NCBI GenBank assembly: GCA_029378245.1
Contig: JARKIF010000023.1
Coordinates: 744,001 to 808,000 of the forward strand
Length of the DNA: 64,000 nt
Direction of reading: 5' to 3'
From: Roridomyces roridus
Taxonomy: Eukaryota > Basidiomycota > Agaricomycetes > Agaricales > Mycenaceae
Each line of letters begins with the position of its first letter. The first letter of the stretch is position 1. The position numbers and the translations under genes were made by a program. Below, in pieces: positions 12,580 through 24,782 of the stretch. Below the pieces are notes generated by a model. The model saw only the letters and a program-made list of their open reading frames with translations. It was not told where the DNA came from and ran no database searches.

Positions 12580-13582
12580 ATGTTCTTCTCCAACACTCTC
12601 ATTGCTCTCTTCGCCTCTGCAGTCGCCGTCTCGGCAACCCCTCTCCTCGAGGTATGCATTCTTCGCTATATACTCCCCGCAGAGATTAAACTCCTCAGGC
12701 CCGCCAATCCTGCACGAGTTCTTATACTGTCGTCTCCGGGGACTACTGCGCTCTCATCTCCACGAAGACGGGAGTCTCCGTCGCCACCATCGAGTCCCTT
12801 AACCCCTCCATCAACAGCGGATGCACCAGTGCGTGCTTTCTTCCTTTTTCTCCTAACCTAACACGCTTTCAGACCTCCAGATCGGACAAGTGCTCTGCCT
12901 CGCTACGGGCGGCAGCGGCAGCTCCGGCGGATCCTGTGGCAACACTTATACCGTCGTCAGCGGTGACACCTGCTCAGCACTGGAGTCGCGCCTCGGTGTC
13001 TCGGACTCTACTATTCACTCCCTCAACCCGTCTATCAACAGTGGTTGCACCAGTCCGTCCATTTATGCTTTGCTTCTCCTCCTGTCGTTTACTTGCTACC
13101 AGATCTTCAAATCGGACAAGTCCTCTGCATCGGCTCGGCCAGCAGCAGCAGCGGTGGAAGTGGAAGTTCGAGCGGTAGCATCAACGGCATCGGTGCGTAC
13201 CTCTTTACTTTCCCCCTTGCCACTGGGAATCATCCACGCTACAGCCACGTACTACGACCCGGACGGCGGCTTCGGCGCCTGCGGAAGCGTTCTCACCAAC
13301 GACATGTTCGTCGTCGCACTGAACGCTGGCGACTACGCCAGCGGCGCGCACTGCGGTCGGTCCATCAGCGTCCAGTGTGCGTCCTGATTCCTGCTCCGCC
13401 GATCGCTTATTCACGCGTTCAATCGTCTAGACCAAGGCCGCAGCGTCAACGCTGTTGTCCAAGACTACTGCCCCGGGTGCCAGGGTGACCACGGTATCGA
13501 TTTGACTGAGCCCGCAATTTCGGTGATTGATCCGAATTACGTGTTTGACGGGCACATCGCCGTCACCTGGAACTTTATCTAG
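12580..13582 (+). CDS. Secreted protein: two LysM domains plus RlpA/expansin-like double-psi beta-barrel
   Basis: Exons: 12580-12651, 12699-12828, 12873-13052, 13103-13192, 13245-13376, 13431-13582. The first exon is exactly a signal peptide (FFSNTLIALFASAVAVSA). Exons 2 and 3 each encode one LysM domain: SYTVVSGDYCALIS...SLNPSINSGCT and TYTVVSGDTCSALES...SLNPSINSGCT, each followed by NLQIGQVLC. LysM binds chitin or other N-acetylglucosamine polymers. A Ser/Gly linker leads into ATYYDPDGGFGACGS, VALNAGDYASGAHCGRSI, QDYCPGCQGDHGIDLT and VTWNFI, the double-psi beta-barrel seen in RlpA/barwin/expansin-like proteins. The combination suggests an apoplastic cell-wall-acting or effector protein. An in-frame Met at 12526 would spoil the signal peptide, so 12580 was chosen. 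Confidence 0.88.
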
Positions 13583-14095
13583 ACGTTTCAATCTCTTCTG
13601 GTAAATTATTTACGGTACAAAGTGGATCGGGTCCTTGTGTATTCACTCATTCATGTACACTTGGAACAAAATAATGGGAATTGGGTACCAATTGGAATTC
13701 GGCGCTGTTGCCCGTTCGATTCGGGAGCTCGGGATCAGGTGATAGCCTTTTTTGTTTTCACTCGTGGGTATCTGGATGAAAATGAATAGCGAATCAATCA
13801 CATCACGATGCCCGCTTCCACTTACTTCCAACCGGCTTCTCACTGTATTTTGAAACATGGTCAAGGTTGCAACACGCATCCTGTGGGTTGTAGCTCTATT
13901 GTTGCCCAGTAAAAATTCACACGCAACTTGACATTTGCCAGTTCGCCATTGTTGAATCTTGACACTTTTGTCTTGCAGGGTCCTCGTTGTACTTTCAAAC
14001 AATAGCGCGAGAAGCCACTTGCATCGGTGCCTTATTGTTTCTTGCACGAAGAGTATAACAGCCGCCGCACAAGTACAACCGAACCCAACGACGCC

Positions 14096-14743
14096 ATGTC
14101 CCCCCCGCCAAACCCCAATACTCTCAGCCCTCTTCAGGGCCTGGATGATCTCCCTCAGAGCTTCGCGGCTCTTCAACCCCCATCGAGTTCACACTTGGAT
14201 AGTCTCCCTCCGAGCATCGCAGCTCTTCAAACCCTATACCCTCAGAGCTTCGCAGCTCTTCAAGCCCTATCGAGTTCACACTCCCCTCCCAGTGCTCCAC
14301 CAGCTCCAGCGAATCCAACCGAAGGAACATGCGGCATTTGTGGCTTTCTGATCTCTCGCTGTATACAGCAGTCGTCTGACCGGTCTTGCGACTCTGGGCG
14401 CGTGAATATCGGACTGCGGTGGACCGGCCGGATGTGGTGCTCCAGGAGTCATGACACACTCAACGATTGGGACATCGAGGACAGGGATGTCATGCATTCC
14501 TTTCGGTTTCCGTGGCGATGTACGGGGCCGGGCTGTCTCAACGGGTCTGTTACAATTTTGCCTGCTATGGCACTCCGATTGCTTGACGAGGAGGCGATGC
14601 CATTGTGGGTTTGTGTCGTATGTGTAACTCGAGGATGTTCTGTGTGCTTATTCATTGGGCAGAATTATCGCAAGTCGGGACGTACTCGCACTGACGGGCC
14701 CGACACACTTGAGTCCAAGGCTCCAAGCCGCGGTGAGAGATGA
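14096..14743 (+). CDS. Cys-rich protein with N-terminal LPQSFAALQ-type repeats
   Basis: An uninterrupted frame of 215 codons from ATG 14096 to TGA 14743; an in-frame Met at 14027 would add 23 residues. The first third is low-complexity and contains related repeats (DLPQSFAALQ, SLPPSIAALQ, YPQSFAALQ, each followed by Ser-rich spacers). The rest is rich in cysteine: CGICGFLISRC, CTGPGC, CVVC and CSVC, arranged like zinc-ligand pairs. No family was recognised and no signal peptide is visible. The paired CxxC spacing suggests metal binding, but this is inference. It could also be a fortuitous ORF, though its length and Cys pattern argue against that. Confidence 0.45.
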   Translation: MSPPPNPNTLSPLQGLDDLPQSFAALQPPSSSHLDSLPPSIAALQTLYPQSFAALQALSSSHSPPSAPPAPANPTEGTCGICGFLISRCIQQSSDRSCDSGRVNIGLRWTGRMWCSRSHDTLNDWDIEDRDVMHSFRFPWRCTGPGCLNGSVTILPAMALRLLDEEAMPLWVCVVCVTRGCSVCLFIGQNYRKSGRTRTDGPDTLESKAPSRGER

Positions 14744-15208
14744 GAGTTCCTCATCTCCATTGAACCTGTGTTTTGATTCCAGTCGAGTAGTCAGAGCCCA
14801 TCAATTATTGTATTCGACAAGCCGAGCGATTGCCATCCCGCCAGTCTGATGGATCACCGCTGCCGGCACATACCTCCGAAGCCGTCGGAGCTCCCTAGTT
14901 AGCATCTGAGTATGATGTACACATGCTTTTTACGTGAATACCACGGCGAGGTTGCCAGCGTCAGTCTTGTTGCATCAGTCACTACTTATGGACCCATGCT
15001 GATTCGGCAGCGGCGGCAACATCAAGCACGTGTGTGATCCCTGATCGCTTCTCTGATGTGGTTTTTTTTGATGGCGCTCTTTCTCCCGCACCGCCACCAT
15101 GTGAATGCCCAGGCCGAGGATGCCACCCCGTGCACGGTGGAGCCTCCTACTTAGCTGCTTGACTCTGGACCAAGATCAGCTCTGCTTCCGTCATGCACCG
15201 CCCCGTCC

Positions 15209-16278
15209 TATGGTCGGCGGATTGGTCGCGGTTCAAATTTGATATTTGATCTCCCATTGTTCGTCAATTGATGTCGGCTAGATATGACCGACGGCCTTTT
15301 GATACACCGTCCCTTCATGGTCAGGGCCATCGCACAGTGCTTTAAGGGGAGTAATAGGTAGTATGGTACCTGTAAGTATGTGTAAGGTGTATGTCGGTAT
15401 GACTCTGAAGTTGTCCCAGTCCGAGTCGGCATCCCGATCCGCGGCGGATCACCTGCCGTAAGTCATCACTCTGCTTCTCTGCTACTCCCATGGCCAACCA
15501 CCGGCACCTACGACGCGAAAACGAGGGAATCAGGGACGGAGGTCGCTGAGGTATGTATCTATCCGACGTGTCACCTGGTACAGCTGTCCGCCCCCGACAC
15601 CCACCGCCAACGACTTGTGTTGTCATTGCCCACTTATGTTGCGCTCACACGTCTATCGCTCGGCGGCACTTTCCTCTGGTACCATTGTACATTCCTCAAG
15701 GCCTCACGACTGCGTTAACGGGATCAAAGCCATGTCCGCCACCCCCGGCGCGATTTCGCGTGTGGGGATGAGTGCATGGCTCGTTCGCGTGTATCACTGT
15801 CGTTCAATGTGCCACCCGGTGTCTGGGCCATTCATGTACGGCGAAATCTTCACCAGCGAACAATAGACCTGGTGCAAACAATGCACGCCCGGCTCGCTTA
15901 TATATCCCTCCTCATCCTCCTCTCTCATACAAACACCCTCGCTCGAGTTCTCATTCCAACACCTGCACCCAACAATGGCCAATACTAAGGGGAAGAACGG
16001 AGTCGATAATGGGGAGCGTAAGTTGGACAGTCCACGACATGCGAGCCTTTGATTTATTCCTTTCGCATAGCGCCCTCGGATGATGTACTCCGTGCCGCTC
16101 TCCTCAGTTACGCCAGCCTGAAGCTTTCAGCCAAACAACGAATCCAGAACTTGGCGGATGAGCACCAATATCATATCAAGTACGTGTTGCATGGCCTCCT
16201 GCCCAATAAATTAACAAACCTCTCAATGTAGAGCCAATCAAATATCAAATTTGAACCGTGACCAATCCGCCGACCATA
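15209..16278 (+). mobile_element. 1.07-kb DNA transposon with 42-bp terminal inverted repeats
   Basis: The left end 15209-15250 starts TATGGTCGGCGGATTGG. The right end 16237-16278 is its reverse complement with one mismatch over 42 bases. CCGTCC occurs immediately outside both ends (15203-15208 and 16279-16284), which fits a 6-bp target-site duplication. The interior carries a TATA box and a short intron-containing reading frame (15975 onwards). The element is too short to encode a full transposase, so it is probably a non-autonomous deletion derivative. The superfamily was not determined. Confidence 0.8.
15899..15905 (+). promoter_or_regulatory. TATA box inside the transposon
   Basis: TATATAT stands 70 bases before the ATG at 15975 and is followed by a strongly pyrimidine-rich tract (CCCTCCTCATCCTCCTCTC), a normal fungal promoter layout. 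It suggests the truncated frame in the element still has its original promoter. Confidence 0.45.
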
Positions 16279-16310
16279 CCGTCCGCGACAGCGAAGCAAT
16301 CGGAGAATGA
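15975..16310 (+). pseudogene. Truncated transposase-like N-terminus carried by the transposon
   Basis: Exon 1 is 15975-16017 (MANTKGKNGVDNGE), exon 2 is 16071-16179 (SDDVLRAALLSYASLKL and SAKQRIQNLADEHQYHI). The second exon is alpha-helical with an LxxKQRIQxLAxEH arrangement like the N-terminal helix-turn-helix of basidiomycete integrase/DDE-type proteins; that link is from memory and not proven. If the second intron (GT 16180) is removed, the frame runs through the right inverted repeat and stops outside the element at 16310. If it is retained, the frame stops at 16231. Either way only about 70-80 residues can be made, so the enzyme is not functional and the piece looks like the residue of a deleted transposase gene. 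Confidence 0.4.
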
Positions 16311-16412
16311 TAACGAGATGCACCGGCGCTCATCTGCGCGCTACTTTGTGAACGCTCGCACGACTAATCGCCGACGGCCCTTGTTCCCCCCGTCCATCTT
16401 CCCCGCAGGCTT

Positions 16413-18440
16413 ATGCTTCTGAAGACTCCGGCCTCCTCCGGTGCGCCGCCTTTGCTTAGCCTGCTTCTGACCTCACTTCTTTGCGCGATAGGTCTGTGGG
16501 AGCGAGTCAAACGACGAATCTCCTTTAAGCGCCGTGAGCCGGACCCACTAGTCGTGTTCCAGCCTCCATCCCGTTCCACATCACCTTCACGGTCGACGAG
16601 GAGCTGGGCGTCTAGGCGGTTCAGTCCCACTGTCTCTGTCTGCTCTGACCGCCCTCCGACGCCGCCCCCGAAGCCTGATCATAACGACCGACTTCCAATA
16701 AACCGTCTGCCACCGGACATCTTCGCAGACATCTTTCTGTTGCTGGCATCCGAGCCGACGGATGGTGGCTACGACCACTCCTGGGTCGCTTGCAGTCATA
16801 TCTGTACGTCATGGAGACGCATCGCACTCGGCACCCCACTGCTTTGGAGCCACGTCGTATTCACATCTCACGCGTGGGTTAAAGCCTGCATTCAGCGCTC
16901 GAAATCATCCCCTCTTATCGTCGAGGCGGAGGTTTCGACACCCCGCGTCGAGTGTCTAGTATACAGTGTGCTCAAGCGCCGGACTGCACTCATCTCGCGT
17001 ATCTATCTCACCTTCTCCATCCTCAGCGAACGCATAGTGAAGGTCCTCGCCGGACCATTCCCTCAGCTCACGAGCCTTTCGATCGAAAACTGTACCTGGC
17101 GCGCACTGGACATTCCTTCCACCGCAGAGGACCCGCCGTTTCCAGCTCTTCGGTCTCTCATGTTCTGGACAGAAACGCCATATCTCCCGCCCCTCCCCAG
17201 TCAACTCATCTCTCTCGAAATTTACGGTCCAAGCTGGCCACCCATCGGCTGGCATGCGTTCGCGCTAGCCTTAGGCCGCCTCCCGCATCTTACTCAACTC
17301 AAGCTCTCCGGATTCTCAGCTCCCAGCCCATTCTCACACATCCAGTCGATTTCCCTCCCTAACCTTCGAGATATCTATCTGGGCGGCACGCCCAACGAAT
17401 GCGCCGGATTCCTGGACGCACTCGACAGCCCCAAGTTACGGCGGTTCGATATCCGACTTACCGGCGTCGATGAGTTACCTGTGCTCTACCGTACATTCTC
17501 CACACGCGTACCCGTCCCACCGAAATGCATGCTGCTCGACTTTTACGCCACCGACAATATTAACAGCGCAACCGGACCTGTTGTTCTCCGGGACGCAGCA
17601 TCCCCCAACGTGATCCTCGGCACCGCGTCTATCGCATTCGCCTACAACAATTCCCGATATCCGCGAGAAAAGACGCTCGACGGGTGTCTCAGCTGGATTC
17701 TCCCCCCCCTGGCAGCGAGATCAAGTGCTCGCCAAAATCCTCGGCGCGGTCTTCGAGTTGGAGTGGCTCGAAGCCATCGAGTGTTTGGTGGTGCATAATT
17801 GGACCACGAGCCCTGCGGCGCAATGGCGCCCGCTGCTGTCCCGGCTTACAGGCCTGCAGACACTCGATGTTAGATACTCGCCGCCGGCAGGGCTCTTCTG
17901 GGCGCTTGTCCAGGATGTCCAGGAGGAGAAACCACATGAGGAGGAAGAACACGGATCCGCGGAGGCGGTGGTGGCGATTCAAAGAGGTCCAAACTTCTCC
18001 CTGCACTCGACACTATCAAGTTCACTCGGGTCAACCTCTCAGCCGGGTCCTGGCTTCCCTACCCCATGCACGCCACGACCCCCACCGCGCTATCCATGAC
18101 GCACTATTCGTACGTTGACCTCGACAACGCGCGACTCATCGAGCTCGTCGTGTGCTACCTCGAATCGCGCTTAACCTCTGGCATCGGGCGACTCCCTCGC
18201 CTGACCATCGACGGTTGTTGTGGGTACACAGGCGCAGAGGTCAAGTTCCTCCGCCGTCTCGTGGATACTGTCGTATGGGACGGCTGGGGTATGTATGATG
18301 GCACGTACAACGACCAGAGGGATGCGTTTGGTGCGCTTACGATTCACCATACGTCGCTTGCCGGCCAGCGGGGATACGAGGAGTTGAATGTGAGTGAGGA
18401 GGAGAGACGGGATGCCTTCGAAGGTTTTCTATGGCAGTGA
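16413..18440 (+). CDS. F-box-like/leucine-rich protein with two frame shifts
   Basis: The main frame (16413-17710) has a hydrophobic N-terminus, a Pro/Ser-rich stretch, and then an F-box-like domain: INRLPPDIFADIFLLL followed by WVACSHICTSWRRIALGTPL and LWSHVVF. F-box proteins recruit substrates to SCF ubiquitin ligases, and agaricomycetes carry very many. Leu-rich segments follow (LTSLSIENCTW, LISLEIYGP, LTQLKLSGF). At a run of eight C's (about 17701-17708) the protein continues in the +1 frame (LGAVFELEWLEAIECLVVHN, LTGLQTLDVRYSP). Near 17980 it returns to the first frame (LLPALDTIKFTRVNLSAGSW ... DAFEGFLWQ, stop 18438-18440). The two shifts compensate, so either the C-run is miscounted or the gene is damaged. 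Confidence 0.65.
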
Positions 18441-18670
18441 GTTATTTCTTTTGCTTCTAGGTGAATTGGATGAGACTGAGATGCTGAGCAGGGTTGCGCC
18501 TAGTACAAGGATGTCAGACTGGTTCTACGTTCGGGGCTCTGAATACACTCGAGGCAGAAACAATATGTAAAAATTGTCAGAAGGCATGCACTACTGTTCA
18601 AGAACCATAGTGTCTCTGCGGATTACAATGAATTATAAACTAACAGTCTACAGTCAGCGAGCCCCTTTTC

Positions 18671-20366
<1,696 letters not shown>

Positions 20367-20682
20367 GGGGGTTAGAGTTAGATGAGCGGATGGGAGACTC
20401 GCTTAAATATCCCCCCTCTGCGACGACGCCGGGGAATGGACAACAGGAACTGTAGTCCATAGCCCGAAAGGTGTAGGTAGCTCCGGGCGGAGGGAATGCT
20501 GCGAAACACCGTGCTGTTGAATACAGCTAACCTTGGCCGAGATTATGCTGTTTTGTGGACAGTCGGTTGTTCGGGCTCGGATCCCCGAAGAATGTAGAGT
20601 CGCATCCATGGTAAGCGCCGTCCAAGAGGGAATAGATCGTTCGTTCGGATTCTAGCGAAATACCGGTGATCAATTGTCATAA

Positions 20683-22611
20683 CTAAATATCCACGACATT
20701 ATACCTAAACTCCTTCCGAATCATCTCAGCCACCGGCCGTACCCGCTGCCGGCTAGTCCGCGAATAAACAAGGAAATATGCCAACAAAAGACACACCCCC
20801 GTCTTGGGATCGGGGATCACATCGCCTTTTGCATAACAGCAAAGATGTTCACAGACATTAGCCCGCAGCTCGGGATGCCGCCCCAGCAACTCGCCGCACG
20901 GATCAGCGGTATCGAACCGCCCGCCTCGCGAGGGCTGGATGAACACAACCTCGCACCAGTACTGTGAGCCGTCCGTCCGTTCTGGGAAAGTAAAGGGCGT
21001 TGAGGCGAGGCGGAGGAGCGATTCGTCGCGGAGGCAGGAGACGAGGTGTGCAGCGTAAAAGTCGACGCCGTACGCGTGGCGCGTGGACATGGCGCATCCG
21101 AGGCCTGGAATACGCGCGTTGATTTCGACAAGGAAACAAGAAGGCTGTCCCGAGCGTGGGGAGAGCCGTGGGTGGAGGTCGACAATGCCTCCTTCGCCAG
21201 GGCGGAATTCCATCGTCGAGTCTTTGACGCGGCCTTCGACATGGAAGAGGCCCCAGGTGAAACCGAGCTTGAGAAGTGTCTGGTGGAGGGTGTGTTGAAC
21301 CGTCTCTCGCTCCGCAGGTGGCAGCGCCGAGGGCGTGAATTCGGAGGTTTCAAAGAACGTCCCTGCAGCTTCATTGTCTCCTGAGCTGGGAAAGTCGTCG
21401 ACGAGTTCGAAGAAGAGTATCTCTCCTTTGCAAAGGATGATGTTGGCGTCAAACTCGGGCCCGTCGATGTACGTCTCCACAATGACCGCGTGTCCATGCC
21501 GTTTGGTGTCGATTCGGGCGACGGAAGCGAGGAGCTCGGTGTCACTGCTGACGCGTGCGACGCCCTCTGAGAGGTATCCGCTCACAGGCTTGACGATGGC
21601 GGGGTAGTGGATAGCGGTGGCCGGGAGCTGCTGCTTCATGTCGGCCAGTTGGGAAAACCGCAGACATTGAAAGCCGCTGTTGGCCTCGAATTGCCGCATC
21701 ACGTATTTATCGGTGGAAATTTCGTAGGCACGGATGGGAGAAGCGGGGAGCCCGAGAATGTGCGCCGCTTTGGCGGTGGACACCAAGTACCGGTCGTGGC
21801 CGGTGAAGATTCCATCCAACTTGTCGAAGCTGGTGTAGCCACGAACTGCGGCAACAATTCGATGAGGGAGGTCGTCGTCGACGGTCATGTCGATAGGGAT
21901 GAAGGCGTCACAAAAACCGGGTGCGTTGGCAGGATACTGAAGCCAGTGCTTGGGCCCGTCGGGCTCGCCGGTGCCCAATACGATGACGGAGACGTTAAAG
22001 TCGCTGACGGCCTGGATAATGCCCATACCATTCTGAAGGAACGGAAATCCCTCGATGATGACGACATTCCGATGAGGCGTGGGGGAAGGGAAAATCCAGC
22101 TCAACGAGAGGCGGGATGTGAGCTCTGCCTCGAGACGAGCAAGGTGTTCGGACTCGGAGGACGGTGGGAGGAGTATTCCAGCTGCGGCGAGCGATATGAC
22201 CGAGTGGAAGGACTCGAGCGGGTGAATCAACGCCTTGGCTTTCTCATCAAGGGCCAAGAATCCCTCGACCCGCTCGGCGAGCCCGCACTCAAGCAGTCGG
22301 CGCTCGAAAAAGTGCAGACGGCCGATGAAGCCGTCATTAACGGGGAGAATGAATTTGATTGCGCAAGGTGCGGAGCCTCGGAGGCAGTCGAGGAGGAATT
22401 GGTGGGGTTTGTCATCGTGCCCGACCTTGGTGCATGCTTCGCTGTTTGAAGCGTGGAGGATGACATCCACTGTCTGGAACGAGGTGGTACTTGGATTGAT
22501 GCGCCAGATGGCCGTCATGGTACCTAAGAGTCGATTAGGGAACAGCGGAAATGAGAAGACGATGGGCTCACGGCGTCCATCGAGACTGAAAGATTCGGTT
22601 GCGAAGAGCAT
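20683..22611 (-). CDS. ATP-grasp ligase (carnosine synthase/L-amino-acid ligase type)
   Basis: An open frame of 642 codons. A likely 48-nt in-frame intron (GTGAGCCC to CTCTTAG, near 22570-22523) would remove 16 residues near the N-terminus. After an N-terminal pre-ATP-grasp region, residues about 330-345 contain YPAIVKPVSGYLSEGV (ATP-binding Lys and Gly-rich loop). Then come VIVETYIDGPEFDANI, a Glu in FHVEGRV (about 459) and FLVEINARIPGLGCA (about 494-508) with the Mg-binding Glu and Asn. This is the ATP-grasp fold of enzymes that activate a carboxylate as acyl phosphate and join it to an amine, for example carnosine synthase and bacterial L-amino-acid ligases. No carrier or adenylation domain is present. 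Its neighbours suggest an amino-acid-derived dipeptide or amide product. Confidence 0.85.
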   Translation of the reverse strand: MLFATESFSLDGRREPIVFSFPLFPNRLLGTMTAIWRINPSTTSFQTVDVILHASNSEACTKVGHDDKPHQFLLDCLRGSAPCAIKFILPVNDGFIGRLHFFERRLLECGLAERVEGFLALDEKAKALIHPLESFHSVISLAAAGILLPPSSESEHLARLEAELTSRLSLSWIFPSPTPHRNVVIIEGFPFLQNGMGIIQAVSDFNVSVIVLGTGEPDGPKHWLQYPANAPGFCDAFIPIDMTVDDDLPHRIVAAVRGYTSFDKLDGIFTGHDRYLVSTAKAAHILGLPASPIRAYEISTDKYVMRQFEANSGFQCLRFSQLADMKQQLPATAIHYPAIVKPVSGYLSEGVARVSSDTELLASVARIDTKRHGHAVIVETYIDGPEFDANIILCKGEILFFELVDDFPSSGDNEAAGTFFETSEFTPSALPPAERETVQHTLHQTLLKLGFTWGLFHVEGRVKDSTMEFRPGEGGIVDLHPRLSPRSGQPSCFLVEINARIPGLGCAMSTRHAYGVDFYAAHLVSCLRDESLLRLASTPFTFPERTDGSQYWCEVVFIQPSRGGRFDTADPCGELLGRHPELRANVCEHLCCYAKGDVIPDPKTGVCLLLAYFLVYSRTSRQRVRPVAEMIRKEFRYNVVDI

Positions 22612-22647
22612 GACGGAAGACGGTGTTCAGTCGACCTAGACATCAAG

Positions 22648-22653
22648 TTTATA
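22648..22653 (-). promoter_or_regulatory. TATA box of the ATP-grasp gene
   Basis: Minus-strand TATAAA, 37 bases before the ATG at 22611, within the 282-base region shared with the divergent peptide-transporter gene. Confidence 0.5.
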
Positions 22654-22893
22654 TTCTGCAACACCCAAAAAAAGCTGTTGAGGCATTATGGAGGAGAGAG
22701 CGAAGAGCGATTGATCGGGATTTCGGATCACTCGGACTCTCTCCTGTTTCACACTGACAGCTCCGCCGAGCCTTAGACGCTCAACAGGCTACAGCAGCGT
22801 CTCGAGTTCCATTCCCCACAGCTATGCCTTAAGGATCTGTACCTGGCATTGATATGCAGCCGCTCTCTCGGATTCCCACTCGAGCCCTTCGGA

Positions 22894-24704
22894 ATGTCGC
22901 AAACAGAGTCTCTCGGCGACAAGTCAGACATTATCCAGTCGATCGAAGACACAGAAAACCTCAGGCATGTAGGAGACAAGATACCCACAGGCGCCTGGCT
23001 CGTGGCTTTCGTCGCCCTATGCGAAAGATTTACCTACTACGGCATATCGGCTCCTTTGCGTGCGTTCTTCCAGCACTCCGTGCATCCGCTCCTCATCTCC
23101 TGGGTAGAGAACTATATGCAAAACAGCCGTGACGATCCCCTCCGTCCCGGTGCACTGGGACTGGGAGAATCGACGGCAACGCGGTTGTCGTACCTGCTCA
23201 CATTCTTGGTGTACTTGACCTCTTTCGGAGGCGCGGCCGTCGCTGATGGATGGCTTGGCCGATACAGTACCTTGTCTTTGTTTGCATGGTACTTCACCCG
23301 CTGTTTCAAGGGCATTTCATTGAGTCTCTCTACAGTATCTATCTTGTGGGAACTGCAATCTTATTCGCCACATCACTCCCGGTATCGCTGGACCACGGGG
23401 CTGGATTCGGAGGACTCATCGCTGCAATCGTCATCATCGGCATCGGAGCGGGTGGCATGAAATCCAATCTCTCGCCCTTCATTGGTGAGCCGGCTTCTCA
23501 ATAACTTTTGTCTCAATACTCATAGATTTGCAGCAGACCAGCTCCCCTCCTCTGAACCGCGCATTGTCACGACTTCAAGGGGCGAGCGCGTCATCGTGGA
23601 TCAAGAGATTACACTCCAGAACGTGTACTCCGTCTTTTATTGGTGCACGAATGTGGGCTCGCTCTCGGGTGTGGCCGCAGTTTTGATTGAGAAATATGTG
23701 GCATTTTGGGTGGCATTCTTGCTCCCGCTTTGTTCGCTGTGCGTCGCATTGGTCGTTCTTTTCTTGGGTCGCTCCCAGCTTGGTGTGTATGTGCGTTCCC
23801 TTGGATGCTGTGCTCTGAATGGTTTGGTACAGTCAAGCCGGCAGGCCAAGGAACTATTCTACCGCAGGCGTTCAAGGCCCTTTGGCTTGCAGTGCGGGGA
23901 GGATTCAAAATGGATGCAGCTTTGCCAGAGTCGGATGCGTCATTTATCAGCGAATTGAAGCGCGGTCTGCTTGCCTGTCGTGTCTTGTCCGTCATGCTAT
24001 TCGATTTTCTGCACTAAACTGATTTTTTCCCTAGCCTCCCGTGGCCAATACTCCTCCTTTGCCAAAGTCAAATGTCGACAAACCTGGTGTCCCAAGCAGC
24101 GACGATGGAGACACACGGGCTCCCCAACGACATAATGAGCATGTTTAACCCCATCACCGTGGTATTGGCACTTCCTTTAGCGCAATATTTTTTGTACCCC
24201 GCCCTCCGCAAAGCCAAGATCACTGTGCTCGTGCACCCCATCAACCGCATGGCGCTCGGCTTTCTCCTCGAGTCCTTCGCACAGGCGTCTGCCGCGGGGG
24301 TGCAGGCAGCAATCTATGCTGCACCACCCTGTTTCTCCTCGCCCCTCAAGTGCCCCGCTTCTCCAGGAGGGTCACTCCCCAACCACGTCAACGTATTCGC
24401 GCAAGTGCCGTTCTACGTCTTCGAGGGACTCGGCGAGGTCTTCTCCTCGCCCAGCACATACGAGTACGCTTATAGCGAGGCGCCCACAAATATGAAGAGC
24501 ATCGTGCAGGCGGTGTTCGTCGGAATGGGTGCTTTTGCTGTTGCACTGGGCTTTGCCGTGTCGCCGTTGTATCGGGACCCGCTGCTCGTGGCGAGCTATG
24601 CGGTCCTAAGCGGGGTAATGGGCGCCACAGCTCTAATTTTCTGGGTGGCGTTTCGCGGGGTGGCGGGGAGACGGCAGGCTGTTGAGGAAGAGGTGCAGGG
24701 GTAG
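22894..24704 (+). CDS. POT/PTR2-family proton-coupled oligopeptide transporter
   Basis: ATG 22894 (an in-frame Met at 22849 is also possible), stop TAG 24702-24704, five introns. Exons give TGAWLVAFVALCERFTYYGI and SAPLQNYMQN (the PTR2 signature ERFxYYG), LTSFGGAAVADGWLGRY, YSIYLVGTAILFATSLP, IIGIGAGGMKSNLSPFIADQ, NVYSVFYWCTNVGSLSG, LSYLL-type helices, STNLVSQAATMETHGLPND, FNPITVVLALPL and a final pair of membrane helices. This matches fungal POT transporters with about twelve helices that import di- and tripeptides with protons; some family members export small molecules. Position between the ATP-grasp ligase and PhzF genes suggests it moves a dipeptide-like product or precursor. Confidence 0.9.
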
Positions 24705-24782
24705 ATTTTACTTAATTTGGAATTTGTTGCTTGCGAATGTTATATTGTGATCCGCTGTGGCGAGGGATAATCGGCGCGACGG

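Noticed and set aside
13643..14176. 177-codon minus-strand frame opposite the Cys-rich gene
   Set aside because: Overlaps the plus-strand repeat ORF and mostly spacer; no family features.
21607..22449. 280-codon plus-strand frame inside the ATP-grasp gene
   Set aside because: A shadow of the strongly supported minus-strand ATP-grasp reading frame.
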